Origin: Pseudomonas sp. PSB18
GTDB lineage: Bacteria; Pseudomonadota; Gammaproteobacteria; Pseudomonadales; Pseudomonadaceae
Direction of reading: 5' to 3'
Length of the DNA: 64,000 bases
Assembly (NCBI RefSeq): GCF_014596565.1
Contig: NZ_NOIN01000003.1
Coordinates: forward strand, 434,001 to 498,000
The notes under the pieces are model-generated. The model was given only the letters and a program-made list of their open reading frames with translations, was not told the DNA's origin and made no database searches. Shown here piece after piece: positions 24,874 through 34,857 of this stretch. Within the stretch, counting starts at the first letter, position 1, and every line of letters begins with the position of its first letter. Made by a program: the position numbers and the translations under genes.

Positions 24874-25833
24874 CTAGGTGTCCAGGTTACCTGCCAGCAG
24901 CTGGCGCAAGCGCTGGCGAATCACTGCTCCGTCATTGCCCAGGCAACCGATCGACGACCCTGCCAGGCTTTCCTGCATCAGATCGGACGCGTCACCGGCC
25001 AGCATCAATGGGCAATCCAGGCTCATCGCCAATCTGTTCAGACGCTTGGGCAATTCGGCGACCGGCGCATGGTTGGATACCAGTACCAGCGCCAAAGGTT
25101 GAGTCTTCTGGCATACCAGGGTCAGTTCGTCGAACGGCTGGCCGACGGTCATCAACCTGATCCCCACTTCCGCCTTCGACACATACAGTGCCGTCACCAG
25201 CAACTCCAGCTCACGGCACTGGCCGGCAATGGCACTCACCAGTACGCGTCGCGACTGATCCTCGCGCTTGAGCAAGAGCCGTTGCGCAACACGCGAGCGC
25301 AGGAATCCATCGAAAAACAGCCATTCGCTGGTCTGCCCGAACTCCTGCTGACGTTGCAGCAGTTGCCGCCAGAGTGGCATCAGGATGCGCTGAAATACAA
25401 TCGGCACCGCGTAGCTGGAAAAAATCTGCCCATAGATGCGATCCAGCTCTACATCGTCAAAGTTGGCGACCGCGACCGCGACCTGGCGCTGCCATTGTGC
25501 ATAGTCGACCCTCACCAGATCCGTTGAAATCAACGTAGAAACCGGTTGCAACGATGCAGTCTTGCTCAGGATCTTGCTGATTTTACTGACGGCGACCCCA
25601 CGTTCGATCCAGGCAAGGATGCTGCGGACCTTCTCGATATCGCCCAGGGAATACAGGCGATGACCGCTTTCGGTACGTGTCGGCTGGATCAGACCGTAGC
25701 GACGCTCCCATGCGCGCAGGGTCACAGGGTTCACTCCGGTCAGTCGCGAGACTTCACGGATGGGAAACAGGTCTTCGCGCTCCAGGCCCGCTGCCGCTTG
25801 GATAACGAACTGATCGTCGGTGATTACGCTCAT
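24874..25833 (-). CDS. MerR family regulator, class II LitR/PplR-type photoregulator
   Basis: A 319-residue protein with a MerR winged helix (residues ~22-90, IREVSRLTGVNPVTLRAWERRYGL) followed by a CarH/LitR-like four-helix and Rossmann-like module. The B12-binding signatures of light-sensing CarH/LitR (the Trp...Glu-His motif and DxHxxG) are absent: the equivalent helix reads SEWLFFDGFLRSR and the Rossmann part lacks DxHxxG. This matches class II LitR proteins (PplR in P. putida), which depend on a LOV partner instead of B12. It is convergent with the LOV gene pair and divergent from folM, with a dyad over the probable folM promoter. Confidence 0.85.
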   Translation of the reverse strand: MSVITDDQFVIQAAAGLEREDLFPIREVSRLTGVNPVTLRAWERRYGLIQPTRTESGHRLYSLGDIEKVRSILAWIERGVAVSKISKILSKTASLQPVSTLISTDLVRVDYAQWQRQVAVAVANFDDVELDRIYGQIFSSYAVPIVFQRILMPLWRQLLQRQQEFGQTSEWLFFDGFLRSRVAQRLLLKREDQSRRVLVSAIAGQCRELELLVTALYVSKAEVGIRLMTVGQPFDELTLVCQKTQPLALVLVSNHAPVAELPKRLNRLAMSLDCPLMLAGDASDLMQESLAGSSIGCLGNDGAVIRQRLRQLLAGNLDT

Positions 25834-25913
25834 TTTTTACCCAACAGGCCCGGTTGGCAAATTGGATCCCAGTTTACTCCCTCATGGTCGTATGATGACA
25901 AGAGCAAATCATT

Positions 25914-25963
25914 CAGATATTCAGATATGTTGTTTTTTGTAACAAAAAAACACTCACAGATAT
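25914..25963. repeat. three CAGATAT repeats and a palindrome upstream of the photoregulator
   Basis: CAGATAT occurs at 25914-25920, 25922-25928 and 25957-25963. Between the second and third is TTTTTTGT-A-ACAAAAAA (25933-25949), a perfect eight-base-arm palindrome. The cluster lies 80-130 bases upstream of the regulator start, in the divergent regulator/folM spacer, and may be binding sites or a structured leader. Confidence 0.55.
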
Positions 25964-26011
25964 GCCTGCCATGACAAATTCCTGAAAGGCAGTCCAACCT
26001 ATCGGTTCAGC

Positions 26012-26049
26012 ACTACAAATAGGTACATCTGTGTAGTCGCTGATATAGT
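26012..26049 (+). promoter_or_regulatory. folM promoter with candidate LitR-type operator
   Basis: ACTACA (26012-26017) and TGTAGT (26032-26037) form a perfect six-base-arm dyad with a 14-base spacer. It covers a possible -35 element (GGTACA, 26022-26027) placed 16 bases before TATAGT (26044-26049), 30 bases upstream of folM. TACA-N-TGTA dyads are typical of LitR/CarH operators; assignment is by similarity of form. Confidence 0.6.
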
Positions 26050-26078
26050 TTCGCCTCTGCCGTGAACCGAGCCAGTCC

Positions 26079-26789
26079 ATGCCCAGTACCGACGCCCCGA
26101 TCCTGCTCACCGGCGCAGCCCAGCGTGTCGGCTTGCACTGTGCCCAGCGATTGCTGGAAGACGGTCATCCGGTGATCGTCACTTATCGCACCGAACGTCC
26201 AGGTGTGCAGACGCTCCGGGATCTGGGGGCGACCGCGATGTTTGCCGACTTTTCCAGCGAAGGCGGGATCCTGGCCTTTATCGAACAACTCAAGCAACAC
26301 ACAGACCGGCTGCGGGCCATTGTGCACAACGCCTCGGCATGGCTGGTCGAAACGCCAGGTGATGAAGCGGCGGCTTTCAATGCCATGTTCGGCGTGCACA
26401 TGCTTGCGCCGTACCTGATCAACTTGCATTGTGCCGAGCTGCTGCAGCGCTCGGCTCCCGCAGATATCGTGCATATCAGCGACGACGTAACCCGCAAGGG
26501 CAGCAGCAAACACATCGCTTATTGCGCCACCAAGGCCGGACTCGACAGCCTGACCCTGTCGTTCGCGGCGAAGTTCGCACCGGCGATCAAGGTCAATGGT
26601 ATTGCGCCGGCCCTGCTACTGTTCAAGGTCGAAGACGACGCGGCCTATCGCGCCAGGACCCTGGCCAAGTCGGCGCTGGGCATCGAACCCGGTAGCGAAG
26701 TCATCTACCAGAGCCTGCGGTACCTGCTGGACAACCCCTATGTCACCGGCACGACCCTGACCGTCAACGGCGGGCGGCACGTCAAATAG
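26079..26789 (+). CDS. folM: dihydromonapterin reductase (FolM, SDR family)
   Basis: A 236-residue SDR enzyme. The NAD(P)-binding motif is the variant TGAAQRVG (residues 11-18) typical of FolM and pteridine reductases. HNASAW replaces NNAG, and the catalytic Tyr-x-x-x-Lys is in [10 protein letters not shown]. It reduces dihydromonapterin to tetrahydromonapterin, the pterin cofactor of phenylalanine hydroxylase in Pseudomonas. It is first in the folM-folE-folX operon and probably controlled from the dyad promoter next to the LitR-type regulator. Confidence 0.92.
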   Translation: MPSTDAPILLTGAAQRVGLHCAQRLLEDGHPVIVTYRTERPGVQTLRDLGATAMFADFSSEGGILAFIEQLKQHTDRLRAIVHNASAWLVETPGDEAAAFNAMFGVHMLAPYLINLHCAELLQRSAPADIVHISDDVTRKGSSKHIAYCATKAGLDSLTLSFAAKFAPAIKVNGIAPALLLFKVEDDAAYRARTLAKSALGIEPGSEVIYQSLRYLLDNPYVTGTTLTVNGGRHVK

Positions 26790-26809
26790 CCTTGCTGCGA
26801 GGATCCATC

Positions 26810-27370
26810 ATGGCGCTATCCCTGCCTCAGAATTACCGCGAGATCCTCATCGGCCTGGGTGAAGATCCGGAGCGCGAAGGCCTGCTGGACACGCCGGTTC
26901 GCGCCGCCAAGGCCATGCAGTACCTTTGTCATGGGTATGAGCAAAGCGTCGAACAAATCGTCAACGGCGCCTTGTTCGATTCGGACAGCGACGAGATGGT
27001 GATCGTCGCCGACATCGAACTCTATTCCCTGTGCGAACATCATTTGCTGCCCTTCATCGGCAAGGCGCATGTGGCTTATATTCCTACAGGCAAGGTCCTG
27101 GGGCTGTCGAAGATCGCCCGGCTGGTGGACATGTTCGCCCGCCGCCTGCAGATCCAGGAAAACCTCACCCGGCAAATCGCCGCCGCGGTGCAACAGGTGA
27201 CCCAGGCCGCCGGTGTCGCGGTGGTCATCGAGGCCCAGCACATGTGCATGATGATGCGCGGTGTCGAAAAACAGAACTCGACCATGAACACTTCAGTGAT
27301 GCTCGGGGCTTTTCGCGAATCCAGCACCACTCGCCAGGAATTCCTGCAATTGATTCGACGGAGCAAGTAA
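26810..27370 (+). CDS. folE: GTP cyclohydrolase I
   Basis: About 186 residues from the ATG at 26810, which follows GAGGA; an in-frame start at 26792 lacks this. It makes dihydroneopterin triphosphate from GTP. The zinc ligands are visible in [10 protein letters not shown] and MCMMMRGV, and [20 protein letters not shown] is the conserved core. It lies 20 bases after folM and one base-pair step from folX. Pseudomonads carry several folE copies; this one is dedicated to monapterin by context. Confidence 0.95.
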   Translation: MALSLPQNYREILIGLGEDPEREGLLDTPVRAAKAMQYLCHGYEQSVEQIVNGALFDSDSDEMVIVADIELYSLCEHHLLPFIGKAHVAYIPTGKVLGLSKIARLVDMFARRLQIQENLTRQIAAAVQQVTQAAGVAVVIEAQHMCMMMRGVEKQNSTMNTSVMLGAFRESSTTRQEFLQLIRRSK

Positions 27371-27751
27371 ATGCCACAACTTCAGCCAGCCATGGCGCGC
27401 ATCCGGGTCAAGGACCTGCGCCTGCGCACTTTCATCGGGATCAACGAGGATGAAATCCTCAACAAGCAGGATGTCCTGATCAACCTGACCATCCTCTACC
27501 CGGCACAGGAAGCGGTACGCGACAACGACATCGATCACGCGCTGAACTACCGCACCATCACCAAGGCGATCATCGCCCACGTGGAAGGCAATCGCTTCGC
27601 TCTGCTGGAACGCCTGACCCAGGAGCTGCTGGATCTGGTCATGACCAACGAGTCGGTGCAATACGCCGAAGTCGAAGTCGACAAACCCCACGCCTTGCGT
27701 TTTGCCGAGTCGGTGTCGATCACTTTGGCGGCCAGCCGAGCGACTGCGTAG
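27371..27751 (+). CDS. folX: dihydroneopterin triphosphate 2'-epimerase
   Basis: A 126-residue member of the dihydroneopterin aldolase/epimerase family ([41 protein letters not shown]). Its place directly after folE (ATG follows the TAA with no gap) and with folM favours FolX, which turns dihydroneopterin triphosphate into the monapterin epimer, over the aldolase FolB. Together the three genes form a complete branch to tetrahydromonapterin, apart from the phosphatase step. Confidence 0.9.
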   Translation: MPQLQPAMARIRVKDLRLRTFIGINEDEILNKQDVLINLTILYPAQEAVRDNDIDHALNYRTITKAIIAHVEGNRFALLERLTQELLDLVMTNESVQYAEVEVDKPHALRFAESVSITLAASRATA

Positions 27752-27760
27752 CCGCTACAG

Positions 27761-27828
27761 GCTTCAAGCTGTAAGCTTCAAGCCTGACCGCAATCCATTT
27801 GCAGCTTGAAGCTTGTCCCTTGAAGCTG
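27761..27828. repeat. AAGCTTCAAGC-type dispersed repeat
   Basis: GCTTCAAGCTGTAAGCTTCA (27761-27780) is followed by inverted copies GCAGCTTGAAGCTTG (27801-27815) and CTTGAAGCTG (27819-27828). The 17-base string AGCTGTAAGCTTCAAGC recurs exactly at 41392-41408 beside the S23 gene, so this is a dispersed family distinct from the REPINs. Confidence 0.75.
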
Positions 27829-27844
27829 TCTTGCAGAGACCGCC

Positions 27845-28141
27845 ATGAACGACCAACAACGCCTCGAACTCGAAGCCGCCGCTTTCCGTCGGCTGGTTGC
27901 CCACCTGGACAGCCGCAAGGATGTGCAGAACATCGACCTGATGAACCTCGCCGGCTTCTGCCGCAACTGTCTGTCCAAGTGGTACAAGGCCGCGGCCGAC
28001 GAACGCCATATCGAGGTCAGCCTCGATGACGCCCGTGAACGGGTCTATGGCATGCCGTACGCCGAATGGAAAGCCCAATACCAGCAAGAAGCCAGCGCCG
28101 AACAGCAAGCGGCGTTCGCCAAAGGAAAACCCGATGCCTGA
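27845..28141 (+). CDS. DUF1244 family protein
   Basis: A 98-residue soluble protein. The central motif LMNLAGFCRNCLSKWYKAAAD with paired cysteines, and DARERVYGMPYAEWKAQYQ, are typical of DUF1244, a small conserved family of unknown function. It overlaps the HopJ-family gene by 8 bases, so the two are translated together. It is separated from folX by a repeat-rich 93 bases. Confidence 0.9.
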   Translation: MNDQQRLELEAAAFRRLVAHLDSRKDVQNIDLMNLAGFCRNCLSKWYKAAADERHIEVSLDDARERVYGMPYAEWKAQYQQEASAEQQAAFAKGKPDA

Positions 28142-28472
28142 TCTGAAAACCCTGCGTACCCGTCTCCAGAGCGGCGAACACGCTTTCGCCGATACCCTGG
28201 CCTTCATCAACGATGGCTATGACTATCAGCCTCAGGCTTTCACCAACGGCAACGTGGAGAACGCCGCCGGGCAGAACGAGGGCTCCTGCAAGACCCTCGG
28301 CCTGGCCTTGCTCGAAGGCTTGAGCGACGAAGAAGCGCTGCTGGCGTTCGGAGAACATTACCGCTCGGTGCTGAACACTCCCGACGGCAGCGACCACGGC
28401 AATATCCGCGCGCTGATGGTCCACGGGCTGGCGGGCGTGAAGTTCGCGGCCCAGCCCCTGCAACGCCGCTGA
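28134..28472 (+). CDS. HopJ family protein
   Basis: About 112 residues (MPDLKTLRTRLQSGEHAFAD start, NDGYDYQPQAFTNG, NEGSCKTLGLALLEGLSDEEALLAFGEHYR in pieces). The family is named after a Pseudomonas syringae type III effector candidate, but it is widespread in bacteria without type III secretion, so effector function should not be inferred. The start lies inside the DUF1244 gene. Function unknown. Confidence 0.88.
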   Translation: MPDLKTLRTRLQSGEHAFADTLAFINDGYDYQPQAFTNGNVENAAGQNEGSCKTLGLALLEGLSDEEALLAFGEHYRSVLNTPDGSDHGNIRALMVHGLAGVKFAAQPLQRR

Positions 28473-28480
28473 TCCCCGCC

Positions 28481-28610
28481 TGTGGCGAGGGGATTCATCC
28501 CCGCTGGACTGCGAAGCAGGCCCTAACTGCCAACCCAGGCGTGTCAGGTTGATCGCGATTGGCGCCTGGGGCTGCTTCGCAGCCCAGCGGGGATAAATCC
28601 CCCCGCCACA
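28481..28610. repeat. REPIN of the TGTGGCGAGGGGAT type
   Basis: TGTGGCGAGGGGATTCATCC (from 28481) and the inverted GGATAAATCCCCCCGCCACA (to 28610), with an inner pair AGCAGGCCC/GGGGCTGCT, form a long cruciform-like structure after the HopJ-family gene. Confidence 0.85.
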
Positions 28611-28743
28611 GGTACTTCGTTTCCCTTGGCATTGGCACACATCCCGACTTTTAAGATTGACCCGGCAACTTTATTTCGTTTGCCGGCCCCCTTCGCTCGC
28701 AGCTTGAATAGCGCACGCCTTCTTCCCTTGCGAGCCGTCCTTC

Positions 28744-29994
28744 ATGAGCAGCGAAACCATCAGCCAATCGATTTCCATCGTGCACCCCGTCAGCCTCAGT
28801 CACGGCAGAAACGCCGAGGTCTGGGACACCGACGGCAAGCGCTACATCGACTTCGTAGGTGGCATCGGCGTGTTGAACCTCGGCCATTGCCATCCGCGCG
28901 TCGTCGAGGCTATTCGCGAGCAGGCCACCCGGTTGACCCACTACGCCTTCAACGCCGCCCCCCATGCGCCTTATATCGAATTGATGAAGCGGCTGACAGC
29001 GTTTGTCCCGGTGGACTATCCCATCAGCGGCATGCTCACCAACAGCGGCGCTGAGGCTGCGGAAAACGCCTTGAAGATCGTGCGCGGGGCCACAGGCCGC
29101 ACCGCCGTCATCGCCTTCGACGGCGGCTTCCACGGGCGCACCCTGGCCACTCTCAACCTCAACGGCAAAGTCGCGCCCTACAAACAGAAAATCGGCGTGC
29201 TGCCCGGGCCGGTCTATCACCTGCCCTACCCGAGCCAGGACAACGGCGTGACCTGCGCAGAAGCCTTGCAGGCCATGGAGCGGCTGTTCAGTGTGGAGAT
29301 CGACGTCAACGATGTGGCCTGCTTCATCGTCGAACCGGTACAGGGCGAGGCGGGCTTCCTGGCACTGGACATCCCTTTCGCCCAGGCTTTGCGGCAGTTC
29401 TGCGACGACAAAGGCATCGTGCTGATCATCGATGAAATCCAGTCCGGTTTCGGGCGCACCGGCCAGCGTTTTGCGTTCTCGCGACTGGGTATCGAGCCCG
29501 ACCTGATCCTGCTGGGCAAGAGTATTGCCGGCGGTGTCCCGCTGGGGGCGGTGGTGGGACGCAAGGCTCTGCTGGACAACCTGCCCAAGGGTGGCTTGGG
29601 CGGCACCTATTCCGGCAACCCCATCGCCTGTGCCGCCGCATTGGCGACCCTGGAGGAAATGACTGACGCTCACCTGCACGCCTGGGGCAAGCAACAGGAA
29701 GAGGCGATTGTCAGCCGCTACGAATCATGGCGCCGCCAGGGGCTGACGCCGTTCCTGGGCCGCCTGACGGGTGTCGGCGCAATGCGCGGCATCGAACTGG
29801 CCCATGCCGACGGTACCCCGGCAGCGGCGCAGTTGACCCAGTTGCTGGCCCTGGCACGGGACGCAGGTCTGCTGCTGATGCCCAGTGGCAAGTCGCGCCA
29901 CATCATCCGCTTGCTGGCTCCGTTGACGACCGAATCGGCGGTGCTGGAGGAAGGCCTGGATATTCTCGAAGCGTGCCTGGCGAAGCTGAGCTGA
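28744..29994 (+). CDS. class III aminotransferase, GabT/2-aminoadipate type
   Basis: A 416-residue PLP enzyme of the ornithine/GABA aminotransferase family. Key elements are the phosphate-binding TNSGAEAAENALKI, the DEIQSGFGRTG motif with the PLP-ring Asp, the Schiff-base lysine in LLGKSIAGGVPLG and GGTYSGNPIACAAAL. It closely resembles a P. putida enzyme annotated as 4-aminobutyrate transaminase and reported as 2-aminoadipate transaminase in lysine catabolism, so GABA may not be the substrate. It has no gabD neighbour, which also argues against GABA. Confidence 0.88.
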   Translation: MSSETISQSISIVHPVSLSHGRNAEVWDTDGKRYIDFVGGIGVLNLGHCHPRVVEAIREQATRLTHYAFNAAPHAPYIELMKRLTAFVPVDYPISGMLTNSGAEAAENALKIVRGATGRTAVIAFDGGFHGRTLATLNLNGKVAPYKQKIGVLPGPVYHLPYPSQDNGVTCAEALQAMERLFSVEIDVNDVACFIVEPVQGEAGFLALDIPFAQALRQFCDDKGIVLIIDEIQSGFGRTGQRFAFSRLGIEPDLILLGKSIAGGVPLGAVVGRKALLDNLPKGGLGGTYSGNPIACAAALATLEEMTDAHLHAWGKQQEEAIVSRYESWRRQGLTPFLGRLTGVGAMRGIELAHADGTPAAAQLTQLLALARDAGLLLMPSGKSRHIIRLLAPLTTESAVLEEGLDILEACLAKLS

Positions 29995-30012
29995 ACAGAC
30001 CACACAAAACAC

Positions 30013-30101
30013 TGTGGGAGCGAGCCCGCTCGCGAAGGCGGTGGATCAGTCAACATTATGCTGACTGACCCACCGCTATCGCGAGCAGGCTCGCTCCCAC
30101 A
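30013..30101. repeat. REPIN of the GTGGGAGCGAGC type
   Basis: TGTGGGAGCGAGCCCGCTCG...CGAAGGC and the inverted GCTATCGCGAGCAGGCTCGC...CCACA, between convergent aminotransferase and trxB genes. Confidence 0.9.
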
Positions 30102-30128
30102 GGTGCTTCGCTTGCCCTCGGGCTGAAA

Positions 30129-31397
<1,269 letters not shown>

Positions 31398-32153
31398 ATG
31401 CCCGCCCCCGTCCTATCCGGCCCGCAATATCTGCAAGAAGGCCTCAAGCTGGTCCTGAGTCCGGGCCTGCGTTTGTTCGTATTGTTGCCGCTGGCGATCA
31501 ACCTCGTGTTGTTCATCGGCCTGATCTACCTGGCCGGCCATCAGTTCAGCCTGTGGGTCGACACCTTGATGCCGTCGCTGCCGGACTGGCTGAGTTTCCT
31601 CAGCTATATCCTCTGGCCCCTGTTCGTGGTGCTGGTGGTGCTGATGGTGTTTTTTACCTTCACGATGCTCGCCAACATCATCGCCGCGCCGTTCAACGGC
31701 TTTCTTGCGGAGAAGGTCGAGGTGGTGGTCCGTGGCACCGATGACTTCCCGGCCTTCAGTTGGGGTGAATTGGTCGCCATGATCCCACGCACCCTGGCCC
31801 GGGAGGCACGCAAGCTCGGCTATTTCCTGCCCCGTGCCCTGGGGTTGTTCGTGCTGTCGTTCATTCCCGTGGTCAACCTGGTGGCCGCGCCGCTGTGGCT
31901 GCTGTTCGGTGTGTGGATGATGGCGATCCAGTACATCGACTACCCGGCGGATAACCACAAGCTGGGCTGGAACGAAATGCTCGCCTGGTTGCGGCAGAAG
32001 CGCTGGCAGAGCCTGGGCTTTGGCGGCAGCGTGTACCTGGCGCTGCTGATCCCCGTGGTCAACATCCTGATGATGCCGGCGGCCGTGGCCGGGGCGACCT
32101 TGTTCTGGGTGCGCGAGCAAGGTGCCGAGACGGCGTTGGCCCGCCAAGGCTGA
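31398..32153 (+). CDS. cysZ: sulfate transporter CysZ
   Basis: A 251-residue inner-membrane protein (start [24 protein letters not shown]) with several long hydrophobic stretches at about 25-50, 68-95, 145-180 and 205-235. [14 protein letters not shown] and the [17 protein letters not shown] stretch are conserved in CysZ. It imports sulfate for cysteine synthesis, feeding the sulfate-activation enzymes encoded at 39-43 kb. A GT4 glycosyltransferase gene follows. Confidence 0.92.
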   Translation: MPAPVLSGPQYLQEGLKLVLSPGLRLFVLLPLAINLVLFIGLIYLAGHQFSLWVDTLMPSLPDWLSFLSYILWPLFVVLVVLMVFFTFTMLANIIAAPFNGFLAEKVEVVVRGTDDFPAFSWGELVAMIPRTLAREARKLGYFLPRALGLFVLSFIPVVNLVAAPLWLLFGVWMMAIQYIDYPADNHKLGWNEMLAWLRQKRWQSLGFGGSVYLALLIPVVNILMMPAAVAGATLFWVREQGAETALARQG

Positions 32154-32217
32154 ACCGGTCACAAATCCATCATCAAGGCGTCACACTGGCGAAATGGCCC
32201 CGGTCGACACTGGGGTC

Positions 32218-33390
32218 ATGAGCACACACCTGCATATCACCCTCATCACTGAAACCTTCCCGCCGGAAATCAATGGCGTGGCCAATACCTTGGGCCGCTT
32301 GCACGAGGGTCTGCGCGCCCGAGGGCACCGGGTGGAGCTGGTGCGTCCGCGGCAGGCCACCGATCAGCGCCAGGCCAGTGACGAGTTGCTGTTGTGCCGG
32401 GGCTGGCCGCTGCCGGGATATCCGGGGTTGCAGTGGGGCCAGGTGTCCATGCACAAGCTGCTGCGGCGCTGGAAGCGTCAGCGGCCCGATGTGCTGTACA
32501 TCGCCACCGAAGGACCGTTGGGTTTATCGGCGTTGCGGGCGGCGCGGCGCCTGGGCATCTCGGTGGTCAGCGGCTTCCACACCAATTTCCAGCAATACAC
32601 CCGGCAGTACGGCCTCGGGCTGCTGAGTCGCGTGCTCACCCATTACCTGCGCTGGTTCCACAACCGCTCCAGCCTGACCCTGGTGCCCAGTCTCAGCCAG
32701 CAACTGGAACTGGAACGGCGGCATTTCGAGCGCGTTACGCTGTTGTCCCGCGGCGTGGACAGCCAGTTGTTCCATCCGGTCAAGCGCTCGATCACCCTGC
32801 GGGAAAGCTGGGGCCTGGGCGATGACGACATCGCCGTGCTCCACGTTGGGCGCCTGGCGCCGGAGAAGAACCTCGGCTTGCTCAAGCCTTGTTTCGACAG
32901 GCTGTGCAGTGCGTTCCCGGAGCGGCGGATGAAGCTGGTGGTGATCGGCGACGGCCCGCAACGGTCCGCCCTGGAGCAGGCATTGCCCGACGCGATCTTC
33001 TGCGGCACCCAACGTGGCGAGACGCTGGCCAGCCATTACGCCAGCGGGGATGTGTTTATCTTTCCGAGCCTGACCGAAACCTTCGGCAATGTCGTGCTGG
33101 AGGCCCTGGCGTCCGGGCTGGGCGTGGTGGCCTATGACCAGGCCGCTGCGGCACAGCACATCCGCCATGGCTACAACGGCGTGCTGGCGATGCCGGGGGA
33201 TGAGGAGGCGTTCTGCGATGCGGCCCGCTGGCTGCTGGAGGAGCCCGAAGCGTTACGTTGCGTGAGGCTCAATGCCCGCCAGCATGCCAGTCGCCAGGGC
33301 TGGGCGTCGGTGATCGAGCAGTTCGAGGCGCAGTTGCGGGGGGCTTGCCAGGCCATATCGACACTGCCGCAGGCAGTGCCGCATCGCTGA
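32218..33390 (+). CDS. GT4 family glycosyltransferase, alpha-mannosyltransferase-like
   Basis: About 390 residues. The GT-B fold is indicated by the N-terminal ITETFPPEINGVANTLGRL, SGFHTNFQQY (typical of GDP-mannose-dependent alpha-mannosyltransferases), VGRLAPEKNL and the nucleotide-binding FPSLTETFGNVVLEALASG with its E-x7-E motif. It probably adds a sugar to a lipid or glycan at the inner membrane face. ATG at 32218 follows GGGGT only closely; ATG at 32194 is an alternative. It lies 64 bases after cysZ, but a functional link is not evident. Confidence 0.85.
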   Translation: MSTHLHITLITETFPPEINGVANTLGRLHEGLRARGHRVELVRPRQATDQRQASDELLLCRGWPLPGYPGLQWGQVSMHKLLRRWKRQRPDVLYIATEGPLGLSALRAARRLGISVVSGFHTNFQQYTRQYGLGLLSRVLTHYLRWFHNRSSLTLVPSLSQQLELERRHFERVTLLSRGVDSQLFHPVKRSITLRESWGLGDDDIAVLHVGRLAPEKNLGLLKPCFDRLCSAFPERRMKLVVIGDGPQRSALEQALPDAIFCGTQRGETLASHYASGDVFIFPSLTETFGNVVLEALASGLGVVAYDQAAAAQHIRHGYNGVLAMPGDEEAFCDAARWLLEEPEALRCVRLNARQHASRQGWASVIEQFEAQLRGACQAISTLPQAVPHR

Positions 33391-33392
33391 AA

Positions 33393-33493
33393 GCATCGCG
33401 GGCAAGCCATGCCCCCCACAGGGTTATCAGCAGTTCACAAAATGACCTTTGCGCTGAAGATCCAATGTGGGAGCAAGGCTTGCCCGCGATGGC
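33393..33493. repeat. REPIN, diverged left arm
   Basis: GCATCGCGGGCAAGCCATGC...CCCACAGG and the inverted ATGTGGGAGCAAGGCTTGCC...CGCGATGGC. The left arm carries several mismatches compared with the others. Confidence 0.8.
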
Positions 33494-33508
33494 GTCGGTG
33501 CGGGCGAC

Positions 33509-34612
33509 TCAAACCAGCGTCATCAACGCCTCACGGCTGAACGGCAAGATCTCCTGTTCCCGGCCTTCACGCACTTTCTGCGCCCAGTCCGGATCCACCA
33601 GCAGCGCACGGCCTACCGCCACCAGGTCGAATTCATCATTGTTCAGGCGCTCCAGGAGTTTCTCCAGGCTGGCCGGTTGCGCGACCTTGTCGGTGTTGAC
33701 CATGAACTGCAGGAACTCGCCATCCAGGCCGACGCTGCCGACGGTGATGGTCGGTTTGCCGGTGAGCTTGCGGGTCCAGCCGGCCAGGTTCAGTTCAGAG
33801 CCGTCGAACTCCGCCTCCCAGAAGCGACGCGTCGAGCAGTGGAAGATATCCACGCCTGCATCGGACAACGGCTTGAGAAATTCGCCCAGGGCTTCGGGGG
33901 TCTGCACCAGGCGCGCCGTGTAATCCTGTTGTTTCCATTGGGAGAACCGGAAGATGATCGGGAATCCTTCGCCTACGGCGGCTCGCACGGCGCGGATCAA
34001 TTCGATGGCGAAGCGCGAACGGTTGGCCAGGCTGCCGCCGTAGCCATCCGTGCGTTGGTTGCTGCCTTCCCAGAAGAACTGGTCCACCAGATAACCATGG
34101 GCGCCGTGGATCTCCACGCCATCCATGCCAATGCGCTGGGCGTCTTTCGCTGCTTGGGCGAAGGCGGCAATGACTTCGTCGATGTCTGCCTGGGTCATAC
34201 CGTGGACCACCACCTGGCCGTCCTTGAGCTTCTCGGTCGGGCCATAACCCGGCACGCTGGCATCCGGCTCGGTTCCGGTGCGGCGCACACTGCCCACATG
34301 CCACAACTGTGGAACGATCTTGCCGCCTTCGGCATGCACTGCATCGACCACTTGCTTCCAGCCGGCGAGCGCTGCATCGCCGTAGAAGTGCGGAACGTTC
34401 GGATACCCATTGGAAGCCTTGTGCCCGACCGTCGTGCCTTCGGTGATGATCAAGCCAACCCCGGCCGCTGCGCGGCGACGGTAATACTCGATGACCTTGG
34501 CGTTCGGCACGCCACCCGGCGAAAAGGAGCGGGTCATCGGCGCCATCACCACCCGGGTCGGCAGCTCGAACGCACCGAGTTGGAAAGGTTTGAACAGGGC
34601 TTTTACAGGCAT
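33509..34612 (-). CDS. Old Yellow Enzyme family alkene reductase
   Basis: About 367 residues from the ATG at 34612, preceded by GGAG at six bases; a GTG at 34624 is less likely. It has the FMN-binding barrel with VVMAPMTRS, QLWHVGS, the paired substrate histidines in GVEIHGAHGYLVDQFF and SNQRTDGYGGSLANRSRF (in pieces), and the C-terminal VAVGRALLVDPDW. OYE enzymes reduce activated C=C or nitro compounds with NAD(P)H; the physiological substrate is unknown. It stands alone. Confidence 0.92.
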   Translation of the reverse strand: MPVKALFKPFQLGAFELPTRVVMAPMTRSFSPGGVPNAKVIEYYRRRAAAGVGLIITEGTTVGHKASNGYPNVPHFYGDAALAGWKQVVDAVHAEGGKIVPQLWHVGSVRRTGTEPDASVPGYGPTEKLKDGQVVVHGMTQADIDEVIAAFAQAAKDAQRIGMDGVEIHGAHGYLVDQFFWEGSNQRTDGYGGSLANRSRFAIELIRAVRAAVGEGFPIIFRFSQWKQQDYTARLVQTPEALGEFLKPLSDAGVDIFHCSTRRFWEAEFDGSELNLAGWTRKLTGKPTITVGSVGLDGEFLQFMVNTDKVAQPASLEKLLERLNNDEFDLVAVGRALLVDPDWAQKVREGREQEILPFSREALMTLV

Positions 34613-34735
34613 GGGGCACTCCACGGGCAGGATCGCAGGTCGATATGACGAGGATAATATGTGCCGTGGACGGGGCTGGGTAGCACTATTGATTGGAGTG
34701 ATAAAGGCTTAAAAGGATGCGCAAAGGCGCCTGAA

Positions 34736-34821
34736 GGTGGGAGCAAAGCTTGCTCGCGAAGCAGGCACCCGATTTCTGAAAGGCCCCATCATCTTTATCG
34801 CGGGCAAGCCTTGCTCCCACA
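34736..34821. repeat. REPIN of the GTGGGAGCAAGGC type
   Basis: GGTGGGAGCAAAGCTTGCTC...GCGAAGC and the inverted TATCGCGGGCAAGCCTTGCT...CCCACAG, upstream of the OYE gene and downstream of the glutathione peroxidase gene. A half-copy (GAGAGCAAGCCCCCTCGCCA) follows. Confidence 0.8.
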
Positions 34822-34857
34822 GCACGAGAGCAAGCCCCCTCGCCACAATGGGAAGAT

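Noticed and set aside
28134..28472. Type III secretion effector because of the HopJ family name
   Set aside because: The family is broadly conserved in bacteria lacking type III secretion and the gene is coupled to DUF1244; no hrp box was seen.
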